A DNA stretch of 64,000 nucleotides from DATFQE01 sp963739085 (lineage in GTDB: Bacteria; Actinomycetota; Thermoleophilia; Gaiellales; Gaiellaceae), in contig CAVTZA010000021.1 of NCBI GenBank assembly GCA_963739085.1, forward strand, positions 8,567-72,566. The letters are read 5' to 3'. Both the position numbers and the translations under genes were made by a program. The notes beneath the pieces are model-generated. The model saw only the letters and a program-made list of their open reading frames with translations, ran no database searches and was not told the origin of the DNA. Positions 1 through 7,867 of the stretch are shown here, one piece after another; position 1 is the first letter of the stretch; each line of letters starts with the position of its first letter.

Positions 1-996
1 CTCGCTCTCGGCCTCGAAGCGGTGCAGCTTGTCGCGCGGGACGATGAAGGTGAGCTCGTCGCCCTGGTGGACGCGCTCTTCCACCGGTAGCTCGGCGAGC
101 AGCGGGGTGTCGCCGCGGACGACGTGGACGAGCTGGTCGTCGCCGAGGTACTCGACGACCTCGACGCGGGCGTCGAAGCGGAGGCCGTCGCCACCACTGC
201 CGAGGCGGACGTGCTCGGGGCGGAAGCCGAGAATGACGCCGTCGGCGCCTCCCCCGACGAGCGGCGCCGGGACGAGGTTCATGGCCGGCGAGCCGATGAA
301 GCCCGCGACGAAGACGTTCGTCGGCCTCGTGTACAGCTCTTCCGGGGTGCCGACCTGCTGCAGCACACCGTCCCGCAGCACGGCGATCCGGTGGCCCATC
401 GTCATCGCCTCGACCTGGTCGTGGGTCACGTAGATGGTCGTCGTGGCCAGGCGCTGCTGGAGCTTGAGGATCTCCGCGCGCGTCTCGACCCGGAGCTTCG
501 CGTCGAGATTGGACAGCGGCTCGTCCATCAGGAAGACGACGGGCTCGCGCACGATCGCCCGCCCCAGCGCCACCCGCTGCCGCTGTCCGCCGGAGAGCTG
601 CTTCGGCTTCCGCTTGAGCAGCTCGCCAAGCTGCAGGACCTCGCCGGCGTGCCGCACGCGCTCGTCGATCTCGCGCTTCGGGACACGTCGGTTGCGCAGT
701 GCGAAGGCGAGGTTGTCGTAGACGGTCATGTGCGGATACAGCGCGTAGGACTGGAAGACCATCGCAACGTCGCGCGCCGAGGGCCGGACGTTGTTCACCA
801 CACGGTCGTCGATCAGGATCCGCCCCTCCGAGATTCGCTCGAGGCCCGCGAGCATGCGGAGCGCCGTGCTCTTGCCGCAGCCAGACGGCCCGACGAGCAC
901 GATGAACTCGCCGTCGCCGACCTCGAGCGAGAGCTCGCTCACGGCGACCGTGCCGTCGAAGTTCTTCGAGACGTTCTCGTAGGTCACGGTGGCCAT
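1..996 (-). CDS. Carbohydrate ABC transporter ATP-binding protein (UgpC/MsmK type), 3' end off the window
   Basis: This is the cytoplasmic ATPase that energises the sugar importer encoded just upstream. The frame is open from the ATG at 996 to the window edge, giving 331 residues of a family that usually has 360-380. Visible motifs are Walker A GPSGCGKST (residues 36-44), Q-loop FQSYALYPH, signature LSGGQRQ (134-140), Walker B VVFLMDEP (153-160) and the switch histidine in THDQVEAM (H192). After residue about 235 comes the C-terminal OB-like (TOBE) regulatory domain (GFRPEHVRL). GGAGG lies 8 bases before the ATG, inside the end of the preceding gene. Only the last few dozen residues are missing. 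Substrate cannot be read from the sequence. Confidence 0.95.
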   Translation of the reverse strand, partial: MATVTYENVSKNFDGTVAVSELSLEVGDGEFIVLVGPSGCGKSTALRMLAGLERISEGRILIDDRVVNNVRPSARDVAMVFQSYALYPHMTVYDNLAFALRNRRVPKREIDERVRHAGEVLQLGELLKRKPKQLSGGQRQRVALGRAIVREPVVFLMDEPLSNLDAKLRVETRAEILKLQQRLATTTIYVTHDQVEAMTMGHRIAVLRDGVLQQVGTPEELYTRPTNVFVAGFIGSPAMNLVPAPLVGGGADGVILGFRPEHVRLGSGGDGLRFDARVEVVEYLGDDQLVHVVRGDTPLLAELPVEERVHQGDELTFIVPRDKLHRFEAESE

Positions 997-1658
997 TGGT
1001 TCACGCCTCCTCGGGAGAAGCGGGCTGCGGCGAGTGCCGAGTACGCGGGGGTCATCGTCAGGAAGGGCAGGACGGCGGCGGCGAGGCCGATCGTGTTGAT
1101 CAGGAGCAGCGCCAGCGCAAGGCCGAGCGCGCCCGCCGGGCGGCGAAGGAGCGCGACGCCCGCATCGGCTGCGAGCGCGCGCAGCGGTCGCTCGAGGTCC
1201 CTCAGCGCCAGCGGCCAGAGCAGGAGCTGGTAGACGGCGAAGAGGCCGGTGAGGTAGAGGATCAGGATCGCGAGCGGCCAGGCGAGCGCCGACCCCGAGG
1301 CGTAGAACCGCAGCGCGACGACGGTCGCCAACGCGACGAATGCGACGAGCCCGCCGAGGGCCAGGCCGCGCCGCCAGCAGCGGCGAACGCTCCCGGTCGT
1401 CTCGGCGATCGTGAGCGACCCAGTGTCGACGACGATCACCGCCGCCGACACGAGCGCCGCCGCGAGCGGCCCCACTCCGACGAGCAATACGAGGGCGGCC
1501 GGAACGTACGTGGCGGCGCCGAGCACGACGAGCACATACGCCGACAGCGCCGCGTTGAGCAGCACGAGACGCCACGACTCCTCGTAGAAGTCCCGCGCCG
1601 CGCGCCGCAGCACCGCCCCGACTCCCGGGGGCCGAACGGCCTCGGCGGCGGCGATCAT
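984..1658 (-). CDS. Small polytopic membrane protein of the sugar ABC operon (DUF624/YesL-like)
   Basis: A 224-residue hydrophobic protein with five or six predicted membrane segments and the pattern typical of YesL/DUF624 proteins, which sit in sugar ABC operons and whose role is unknown. I assign the family from general pattern only. The ATG at 1658 overlaps the stop of the upstream permease by four bases (ATGA), and its own 3' end overlaps the ATPase start by 13 bases, so it is translated as part of the operon. A start further upstream would read through the permease gene in the wrong frame and is rejected. Confidence 0.7.
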   Translation of the reverse strand: MIAAAEAVRPPGVGAVLRRAARDFYEESWRLVLLNAALSAYVLVVLGAATYVPAALVLLVGVGPLAAALVSAAVIVVDTGSLTIAETTGSVRRCWRRGLALGGLVAFVALATVVALRFYASGSALAWPLAILILYLTGLFAVYQLLLWPLALRDLERPLRALAADAGVALLRRPAGALGLALALLLINTIGLAAAVLPFLTMTPAYSALAAARFSRGGVNQWPP

Positions 1659-2605
1659 CCCTTTACTCCCGCAGCGGTCACACCGGCGACGAAGTAGCGC
1701 TGGAAGAACAGGTAGACGATCAGGACCGGCACGATCGCGATCGTCGCCGCGGCCATCAGCTCCGGCCAGAGGGACTGGTACTGGAACCGGAACTGCGCCA
1801 GCCCGATCTGCACCGTGTACTGGGACGCGTCGCCCTGGCCGAGCAGGATCAGCGCCCAGAAGAACTCGTTCCACGTGCCCTGGAAGGTCAGGATCGCGAC
1901 CGCGGCTACAGCCGGCGCCGCAAGCGGCAGCATCACGCGCGCGTAGGTCTTGAAGTAGCCGGCGCCGTCGAGCTTGGCCGCCTCCTCGTAGTCCTTCGGG
2001 ATGGTGAGGAAGTACTGGCGCATGAGGAAGAGGTTCGTGGCGAGCGCGAGGCTCGAGCCGAAGAAGACGTAGCCCTCCTTCGTCCCGGTCAGGTTCCAGT
2101 CGGTGATCGGGAAGTCGATCATCATCAGGAAGATGGGGACGAGCCGCAGCTGGTCGGGGATCATCAGCGTCGCGAGCACGAGCAGGAAGAGCACCTCCCG
2201 GAAAGGGAAGCGCAGGCGGGCGAACGCATAGCCGCCGAGCGTCGCGAGGAACAGGTTGATCGTCGTGATCGACGCGGCCAGGATCAGGCTGTTCTTGAAG
2301 AAGGTCACGAACGACAGGTCCTCGCGGTTCCAGATCTCGCGGTAGGCGTTCAGGCTCGGGTTGGCGGGCCAGAGGTCGAAGCCGGCTGCCGCCTCCGCCT
2401 GGGTCTTCAGCGAGGTCACCACCGCCCAGAGGAGCGGCACCAGGTAGAGCAGCGCGATCACGATCATCACGCCGTAGGCGATCAGCCGGCGAGCACGTTC
2501 GCCGCGCGTCAGCGGCGGGATCGCGGGCGCCCGCGAGACCTCGTCGACGTCGGCGAGCTCGCGAACGGCGGTGACGGGAAGCGCGGTCTCGTCCTGATCC
2601 GCCAT
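1655..2605 (-). CDS. Carbohydrate ABC transporter permease, MalG type
   Basis: One of the two inner-membrane channel subunits of the sugar importer (316 residues). A cytoplasmic N-terminal stretch of about 40 residues precedes six membrane helices. The EAA loop that docks on the ATPase is plain: EEAAKLDGAGYFKTYARVMLP, followed by the LAAPAVAAVAILTFQGTWNEF region typical of CUT1-family MalG proteins. The start ATG at 2605 shares one base with the upstream permease stop (TGATG), which implies translational coupling. The protein is full length for the family. Confidence 0.95.
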   Translation of the reverse strand: MADQDETALPVTAVRELADVDEVSRAPAIPPLTRGERARRLIAYGVMIVIALLYLVPLLWAVVTSLKTQAEAAAGFDLWPANPSLNAYREIWNREDLSFVTFFKNSLILAASITTINLFLATLGGYAFARLRFPFREVLFLLVLATLMIPDQLRLVPIFLMMIDFPITDWNLTGTKEGYVFFGSSLALATNLFLMRQYFLTIPKDYEEAAKLDGAGYFKTYARVMLPLAAPAVAAVAILTFQGTWNEFFWALILLGQGDASQYTVQIGLAQFRFQYQSLWPELMAAATIAIVPVLIVYLFFQRYFVAGVTAAGVKG

Positions 2606-3555
2606 CAGTAGCCGATCTCCGCCTTGCCGAACACGAGCCGCTGCACCAGGGTCAGCGTGAAGATGATCAGAAACAGCACCACGCCGACCGCAGCGCCGTA
2701 GCCGTAGTTGAACTCGGAGATCGTGACCCGGTACAGGTAGAGGACGGCGGTCATCGTCGAGCCGGCCGGGCCGCCTGAACCGGTCGAGATGATGAATGCC
2801 TGGTCGAAGAGCTTGAGCGCGCCGATCACCGAGACGACCACGACGAAGAAGTGGGCGGGCTTCAGCAGCGGGAACGTGATCTTCCAGAACGTCCTCCACG
2901 TGCCGCCGCCGTCGATCGCGGCCGCCTCGTAGACGTCCGTGGGAATCGACTGCAGGGCCGCGAGGTAGAAGAGCATCATCGTCCCCGAGGTCGTCCAGGC
3001 GTCGAGGGCCACGATCGACTCGAGCGCCGTGTCGGCGTCGCCGAACCAGGGGTGGTGGAAGTCGCGTCCGATCACCGCGCTGATAGCCGCGTTCAAGAGC
3101 CCGTCCGCGTTCAACAGGTAGATCGCGATCGCCGAGATCGCCGCGGACGAGACCAGGGCGGGGAAGTAGTAGGCGGAGCGGAAGAACGCCCGGCCGCGGA
3201 TCGCCGCGTTGACGACGAGGGCCATGATCAGCCCGAGCGTCATCTGGAGCGGAACGACCAGAAGCGCGTAGTAGACCGTGTTCCACAGCGCCGTACCCCG
3301 CTCGGGCGGCCAGGTCCAGAAGGCAGTGTCGTCCCAGAGCTCGCGATAGTTGTCCAGCCCGACGTAGCCAAGGTTGCCCTCGATGCCGCCCCATTCGTGC
3401 GCGCTCACGTAGAACGCGTAGGCCATCGGGTAGACGTAGAACAGCGCGAACACCGCCAGCGGCACGAGCACGAACCCGTAGCCGACGAGCGCCTCGCGCA
3501 GGCGCTCACCGCCGAGACTCGGCAGCTTTCTCGCTCTCGCCGTCGCGGTCGCCAC
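2605..3555 (-). CDS. Carbohydrate ABC transporter permease, MalF type
   Basis: The partner channel subunit (316 residues) of the CUT1-type importer. It starts with a short basic cytoplasmic tail, then six membrane helices; the EAA loop reads EAAAIDGGGTWRTFWKITFP, with the conserved glycine and the trailing LLKP. It lies 55 bases downstream of the binding-protein gene, and that gap holds a strong hairpin, the usual arrangement that lets the binding protein be made in excess over the membrane subunits. Confidence 0.95.
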   Translation of the reverse strand: MATATARARKLPSLGGERLREALVGYGFVLVPLAVFALFYVYPMAYAFYVSAHEWGGIEGNLGYVGLDNYRELWDDTAFWTWPPERGTALWNTVYYALLVVPLQMTLGLIMALVVNAAIRGRAFFRSAYYFPALVSSAAISAIAIYLLNADGLLNAAISAVIGRDFHHPWFGDADTALESIVALDAWTTSGTMMLFYLAALQSIPTDVYEAAAIDGGGTWRTFWKITFPLLKPAHFFVVVVSVIGALKLFDQAFIISTGSGGPAGSTMTAVLYLYRVTISEFNYGYGAAVGVVLFLIIFTLTLVQRLVFGKAEIGY

Positions 3556-3567
3556 GCGGTGGCCGAC

Positions 3568-3599
3568 GGCGCCGGCGCCCGACCAGGGGCGCCGGCGCC
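3568..3599 (-). terminator. Intercistronic hairpin between binding protein and permease genes
   Basis: Perfect 13-base inverted repeat: GGCGCCGGCGCCC at 3568-3580 and its complement at 3587-3599, loop six bases. No T-run follows on either strand. It lies directly after the binding-protein stop and before the MalF-type permease. In sugar ABC operons such hairpins act as partial terminators or 3' stabilisers of the binding-protein message; that role here is inferred from position. Confidence 0.65.
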
Positions 3600-3610
3600 T
3601 CGGTCGGCGT

Positions 3611-4861
3611 CTAGCTGTTTCTCCGGATTGCGTCCTCGGTGGCGCTGTCGATCGCCCGGAGCATGTCCGCGACCGACTGCTGGCCCTCGAACGTCTGCTC
3701 GAGCTCCTTGCCGGCGAGGTCGTAGACCCGGTCGAAGCCCTTGATGAACTGCCAGGGCCTCGCCGCCGGCGCTTCCGCCACGAAGGCGCCCCGCCCGGTC
3801 GGAGCCTTGACGTCGCTCCGCGAGGGGAGGAAGCCCGAGTTCTTCGACCAGACCGCCTGACCGTTCTTACCGACGAGGTAGCGCAGGAGGCGCCAGGCCG
3901 CGGCCTTGTTCTTCGAGGCCTTCCCGATCGAGTACGAGACCGTGAAGGAGAGGTTCCCGCGGGCCTTGTTCCGGATCATCGGATACACGCGGAAGCCGAC
4001 GCTCGGGAAGTCGTTCTGCATGAAGCTGTAGACCCAGTTGCCCTCGAAGATCACTGCGGCCTTCTGCTTGCCGAGCGCCTCGCCGCACCAGCCGACGCCG
4101 AGTTGTGCCGGCGTCTTGGCGAGCCCGCTCTTCAGCCAGCTCAGGTAGATGTTGACGGTGGCGTTGTTCTGCGCCGAGTCGATCACCGACTTCGTCCTCG
4201 CCGGGTTCAGCCACGCCCCGTTGTTCTGGTAGATGAACGCGAGGATCCGCGCCCAGTCGAGACTGAGGCAGGCCGGGGCTCCGTCAGGGACGGCGTTGGC
4301 CGTGCGCAGGCGCTGCAGGGTCTGCGTGAACTGCGCCCACGTCGTCGGCGGTCCCGTCACGCCGGCCTTCGCCAGCATCGCCCGGTTCGCGACCAGGCCG
4401 AGCGGCGACCAGTCCTTCGGCAGGCCGTAGACCTGGCCCTTGACCGTGAACGCGGCCAGCAGGCGCCGGAAGTACGGCTTCGTGGTGAAGTTCTTCGCCC
4501 CCTTGATCTCGTCGTTCAGCGGCTCGAGCGCCGGCAGGTAGTCCGGAACGTCGAGCGAGTCGACGTAGAAGACGTCCGGCGGCCGCTTGGCGGCGAATCG
4601 CGCCAGCATCGCCGCGTCGTAGTCGCCGGAGATCGGCGTGTACTTGACGTCCAGGTCGCGGTTCGCGCGCTCGAACGCCGAGATCGTCCTCCGGAGTGCC
4701 GCAGTCTCTTCGGGACTCGAGGCCCAGCCGGCCAGCGTGACCGACCTGGCCTGTGCCTTACCACCCTTCTCGACCCGCGCCTCGCCTGCACCGGCCACGG
4801 CCGCCGCGAGGACCAAGAGCAGGACGAACGCTCCAGTCAGCGTGAGGCTTCTCGATCTCAT
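3611..4861 (-). CDS. Extracellular sugar-binding protein of the ABC importer
   Basis: The solute receptor of the importer (416 residues, family 1 SBP). A signal peptide is clear (basic MRSRS, hydrophobic stretch to about residue 25), but no lipobox cysteine is visible near the cleavage site, unusual for a Gram-positive-type cell where these proteins are generally lipoproteins. The mature part shows the usual SBP features: an early AGWASSPEETAALRRTISAF helix, a YGLPKDW segment lining the cleft, and many late tryptophans. GGGAGGG lies 6 bases before the ATG. It is first in the operon SBP-permease-permease-membrane protein-ATPase. Confidence 0.93.
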   Translation of the reverse strand: MRSRSLTLTGAFVLLLVLAAAVAGAGEARVEKGGKAQARSVTLAGWASSPEETAALRRTISAFERANRDLDVKYTPISGDYDAAMLARFAAKRPPDVFYVDSLDVPDYLPALEPLNDEIKGAKNFTTKPYFRRLLAAFTVKGQVYGLPKDWSPLGLVANRAMLAKAGVTGPPTTWAQFTQTLQRLRTANAVPDGAPACLSLDWARILAFIYQNNGAWLNPARTKSVIDSAQNNATVNIYLSWLKSGLAKTPAQLGVGWCGEALGKQKAAVIFEGNWVYSFMQNDFPSVGFRVYPMIRNKARGNLSFTVSYSIGKASKNKAAAWRLLRYLVGKNGQAVWSKNSGFLPSRSDVKAPTGRGAFVAEAPAARPWQFIKGFDRVYDLAGKELEQTFEGQQSVADMLRAIDSATEDAIRRNS

Positions 4862-4932
4862 CTATCCCTCCCTCAACATCGAGGAACTGCAGGGATTCGG
4901 ACTGCGTAGCGACGCCAGGCCCACATCGCCGC

Positions 4933-4949
4933 GGTGTGGGCGCCACACC
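4933..4949. promoter_or_regulatory. Inverted repeat upstream of the sugar ABC operon, possible operator
   Basis: GGTGTGG-GCG-CCACACC, a perfect 7-base inverted repeat with a 3-base centre, 72-88 bases before the binding-protein ATG in the 107-base gap 4862-4968. The position fits a repressor site for the importer, but no cognate regulator gene lies in the window, so the role is inference. Confidence 0.4.
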
Positions 4950-4968
4950 GTCGTTCCCCCCATTTCGG

Positions 4969-5229
4969 TCACGCTTCTACCCCGCGGGCGCGCGAGGAAA
5001 ACGTAGGCACGCCCTCGGCGTGCTGCCCGAGCCGCTCGTCAGCCACTGTCGCTGTCCGGTCATCCGGTGAGCGCCCGTCTAGCTCCCCCGCGCTGACAGC
5101 GCCCCAATCTTCCTGGATCATCATCAGGTGCTCCCCGATTGCGCGGTAGCGCTCGAGCGACATGACTCGCGGATCGCGCTGGAACGCCTCGAATTCCTGA
5201 TCGAAGCTTGCGTAGATCATGCGATTCAT
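4969..5229 (-). CDS. Probable C-terminal piece of the cNMP-binding/Gfo-Idh fusion protein
   Basis: An 86-residue frame that begins with an ATG overlapping the stop of the preceding piece (ATGA). Residues 1-45 have an SFDQEFEAFQ...VMSLERYRAI pattern like the last helices of Gfo/Idh/MocA oxidoreductases (acidic-aromatic helix, VSLE turn, closing helix). I therefore read it as the third piece of one broken gene spanning 4969-6678 rather than an independent protein. The tail from about residue 47 is polar and unrecognised. An independent small protein remains possible. Confidence 0.55.
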   Translation of the reverse strand: MNRMIYASFDQEFEAFQRDPRVMSLERYRAIGEHLMMIQEDWGAVSAGELDGRSPDDRTATVADERLGQHAEGVPTFSSRARGVEA

Positions 5230-6041
5230 CCGTCAGCAGCTGATCGTCCACGAGCATGCAGCTCCAGGTAGCGCGGGCTCTGCCCATCAGGCTCATACAG
5301 TCGCAGCTGACCCGGCCGAATCGCAATATCGCCCGACCGCGTGAATTTCATCCAAAAATCGGCGGTGAGCCACGGAACGCTCGTGTCGTTCTCAAAATAG
5401 ACGTTCAACGTTCGCTCTTGGTAGTCCCAATTCGGCGAACTGCGTTTCTGACGCGCTGGCGGCTGGTAGTCGATGCTGGCCCGCACATACACCCCGTCGA
5501 TGATGTCTTCCGGACGATACGTGAGGGCCACCAGCGTTTCTGTCCCCGCGACTTCTGGGGTGTCGTGCGCCACGTCGATCAGTCCAATCGAGCTCAAGAG
5601 CTGCAGCACATGCGGCAATTCCAACAGCGGCGGCGCTGTCCCATACGCCAGACCGTGCTCTTTCGAGAACTCGATTTCTACGCGCTGCACCCGGCCGGCA
5701 CGCTGGTCGGCAGATACTCGCTGGATCTCGCGTCGAATGATCTGGGGAACATCCGAATAGCACCATTGCGACGCCACCGCGGCCTTGACCCGCTCGTCTG
5801 CGACCCGATCGATCAGGCCATGCAGCTGGGCCCGATTCATCACCACCGGCTTGGGCAGGATCAGCTGCTTGACCCCGGCGTCGATATACCGCAGCGCCTC
5901 TTCGTGGAGCAGCTCCGGCTTCAAGGGCATTTCGACCACCTGTCGCGCGCGGAGATCAGGCGCCAGCTGTGAGAAGTAGCCGTCGTACCACTCGTCAAAC
6001 GACCGAAACAGCAGACAGTCGGGGCAGCCGCGCCCGAGCAC
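5226..6041 (-). CDS. Gfo/Idh/MocA-type oxidoreductase domain, middle piece of a cNMP-binding fusion
   Basis: A 271-residue frame. Residues around 55-110 match the Gfo/Idh/MocA family: VKQLILPKPVVMN occupies the place of the family's EKP loop, followed by the helix-strand VKAAVASQWCYS. A beta-rich substrate domain follows. Reading upstream in this same frame beyond the listed GTG gives IVDPHLARSGFAA, the second strand of a Rossmann fold, which joins the GYGRYG dinucleotide loop in the neighbouring frame (5995-6678). The real gene therefore continues upstream across a one-base shift near 6070-6085. Base composition is lower (57-60% GC in two 60-base lines I counted) than the surroundings. Confidence 0.7.
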   Translation of the reverse strand: MLGRGCPDCLLFRSFDEWYDGYFSQLAPDLRARQVVEMPLKPELLHEEALRYIDAGVKQLILPKPVVMNRAQLHGLIDRVADERVKAAVASQWCYSDVPQIIRREIQRVSADQRAGRVQRVEIEFSKEHGLAYGTAPPLLELPHVLQLLSSIGLIDVAHDTPEVAGTETLVALTYRPEDIIDGVYVRASIDYQPPARQKRSSPNWDYQERTLNVYFENDTSVPWLTADFWMKFTRSGDIAIRPGQLRLYEPDGQSPRYLELHARGRSAADG

Positions 6042-6678
6042 GCTGGCGGCGAACCCGCTGCGGGCCAGGTGCGGATCGACAATCGGCGACCGCCTCCCAG
6101 GGATAACCCGGCTTGGCGTACTTCGGGCCGATGTAGCTGTTGCCGTAGCGTCCGTATCCGACGATCGTCGTCTGAAAGCGCGCAGCGACCTGCTCGTCGC
6201 GCGGCAAAGTTACGCCGCTCTCAACTGTGAGCATGTCCGACACCAGGTCTGACGTTCGGCGTAGCCGCTGGACCAGGATGCCGATCAGGCGTTGCCGGTA
6301 GTGGGGAAACCGCTCCAGAAAGGCGTGAAAGTCATCCCGCTGAATCACAAGCAGCGTGCTTGGCGAAGCCGCCCGTCCGGCGGCCGTGCGCGGCTGATCG
6401 TCGAGGACTGCGATCTCACCCAATATGTCGCCACGCTCAAACCGTTCGACGAACACATCGCCATCCTGGGATGGCATCAGAACCTGAATCGTTCCATCCA
6501 GCACAATGAACAGCTCATCGCCCGGCGAACCGTTCGCAAGCAGCTGCTCGCCGGCCGCGACTGCCCGCCGCTTGCCAACCGCCAGCAAAAAGGCGTCCTC
6601 GTCTTCGCTCAGCGAGTTGAACAGCGGAGTCTGTGCCAAGAGCTGTGAAAGCTGCAGTCGGTCAGCCGTCGTGCCCAT
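5995..6678 (-). CDS. Cyclic-nucleotide-binding domain plus Rossmann start, N-terminal piece of the fusion
   Basis: 227 residues. Residues about 15-130 form a Crp-type cyclic-nucleotide-binding domain: GDELFIVLDGTIQVL, then FERGDILGEIAVL, then the phosphate-binding cassette with conserved Gly-Glu and Arg-Thr-Ala (GEIAVLDDQPRTA), which suggests binding competence. A helix links to TTIVGYGRYG (about 165-175), a GxGxxG-like dinucleotide loop. After about residue 195 the frame reads basic out-of-frame sequence; the true continuation lies in the frame of 5226-6041. No DNA-binding HTH is present, so this is not a Crp regulator. I infer an oxidoreductase gated by cAMP or cGMP. Confidence 0.8.
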   Translation of the reverse strand: MGTTADRLQLSQLLAQTPLFNSLSEDEDAFLLAVGKRRAVAAGEQLLANGSPGDELFIVLDGTIQVLMPSQDGDVFVERFERGDILGEIAVLDDQPRTAAGRAASPSTLLVIQRDDFHAFLERFPHYRQRLIGILVQRLRRTSDLVSDMLTVESGVTLPRDEQVAARFQTTIVGYGRYGNSYIGPKYAKPGYPWEAVADCRSAPGPQRVRRQRARARLPRLSAVSVV

Positions 6679-6778
6679 GCCTCGACGGTAGTAGAGCCTC
6701 CGTGCGGGCGCTAGCTGGATTCCCCTACGCGACGGGGTCGCAGCCCCTACGATCTACGCGCGGTCACATGAAGGAGCG

Positions 6779-6829
6779 ATGAAAGTCGACCTCCCGATCG
6801 CGTCTGAGGTGCGCGTCATCCGGACCTGA
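6779..6829 (+). CDS. Very short ORF with good ribosome-binding site, role unknown
   Basis: ATG at 6779 gives a 16-residue peptide (MKVDLPIASEVRVIRT) preceded by GAAGGAG with 3-bases spacing. It lies in the 224-base gap between the fusion gene (starts at 6678, minus) and the gene ending at 6908. It may be a leader peptide or the stump of a lost gene. Nothing else is recognisable in the gap. Confidence 0.25.
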   Translation: MKVDLPIASEVRVIRT

Positions 6830-6907
6830 CGTGCGAGCTCGTTCGGACGCGGGCACGGTCGCCGCTACCGATGCCCTGCGCCGTTTTATGCAGCCTTGTG
6901 GGTTAGC

Positions 6908-7781
6908 TCAGAAACGACCGTTGGCGCGGAGGGTGGAGAGAGCGTGCACGGTGCGCGATCCGCGCCACTCGCTCGCGGCGACCGGCGACCAAGCCGGCCA
7001 GTTGAACGTCCAGCCTCCGTCGTCTGCCTGACTCGCGGCGAGGTGGTCGAGGTGCGCATCGATCGTGGCTTCGTCGAAGAGGCGACGGGCGATCGAGTCG
7101 GGCTTCGGGGCGAAGTCGAGCGGCGTATGAACCTCGCCCTCGGCGTCGGGGTCGAGCGCGACCACGTCCAGCTCGAACAGCAGCGCTCCCGACGCGCTCC
7201 AAGGCCTGCTCGGCCCGGACGCGATCGGGCACGTGCTGGAGGAACATCAGCACGCCGCGGAACCCGTACGGCCCTGCGTCGTCGAGCTCGTCGATCCGAC
7301 GCCAGAGCAGCTCCGTGGCACCGTCGAGCCACGGATGCTCAACCCGGCGCGCATGCAGCGTCCCGGCGATCTTCCCGGTGGTGAAGAGCGATGCCGGCCG
7401 CCCCTCCTCCGCCTCCCACCACGGAGAACGCGGCCACCCCTCGACCGGCGGTTCCACGAACGACGCGCCGCCCTCGGCCGGCGCGTTGGCCGCGAGCCAC
7501 TCACATGCGCCGGCGACAAGCTCCTCGTCCCATGCATCGGCCTCGTCTAGCGTGTCCAGAGCCATCGCGACGGCCGCCGGCTGGCTGTCCGGCATACGCC
7601 CGTCCGGCTCGAGCGCGTGACCGAATCCGCCGTCGGAGTTGCGGAAGGCGGCGACCGCGTCGCGCACGGGTCGAGCGTCTCCAGCGGAGAAGAGCCGCTC
7701 GAAGCGACGACGGTCGAGCACCCTGGCGTTGCCGGCGAGAAACCGGGCGGCCGCGTCGAGGTCGGGAGTCGTCACCGTCAC
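6908..7781 (-). CDS. Prenyltransferase/squalene-cyclase-repeat protein (one frameshift)
   Basis: Start GTG at 7781. The frame is good to about 7190, then continues one frame over (6908-7165) to a natural stop; the join restores about 290 residues. Two QW-like repeats mark an alpha/alpha toroid of the prenyltransferase/terpene cyclase fold: DGGFGHALEPDG near residue 50 and DDGGWTFNWPAWS near the C-terminus. The catalytic DxDD motif of squalene cyclases is not seen, so enzymatic activity is doubtful; such proteins are common conserved hypotheticals in actinobacteria. The break is probably a sequencing slip in a GC-rich stretch. Confidence 0.65.
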
Positions 7782-7825
7782 GGATCGTAATCAGGCAACG
7801 CCTTGCCGCTCGCCGCCCGCTGGGT

Positions 7826-7858
7826 CGTGGAGGCGGGCCCGCGAGGCCCGCCTCCACG
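7826..7858 (-). terminator. Terminator-like hairpin after the DUF6351 gene
   Basis: Perfect 14-base inverted repeat (CGTGGAGGCGGGCC, loop CGCGA, complement at 7845-7858) ten bases past the stop of the DUF6351 gene. No U-run follows, as is common in high-GC actinobacteria. The core GGAGGCGGGCC-N5-GGCCCGCCTCC recurs at 28714-28742. Confidence 0.7.
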
Positions 7859-7867
7859 AGCATCGCT

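Noticed and set aside
1655..3394. Long upstream extension of the MalG-type permease frame
   Set aside because: The extension past 2605 lies out of frame over the MalF gene and reads as arginine-rich noise; the ATG at 2605 is coupled to the preceding stop.
6679..6907. A tRNA-like stretch (GGGTTAGCTCAG near 6899)
   Set aside because: The D-arm-like string has no matching acceptor or T-arm; no cloverleaf can be drawn.
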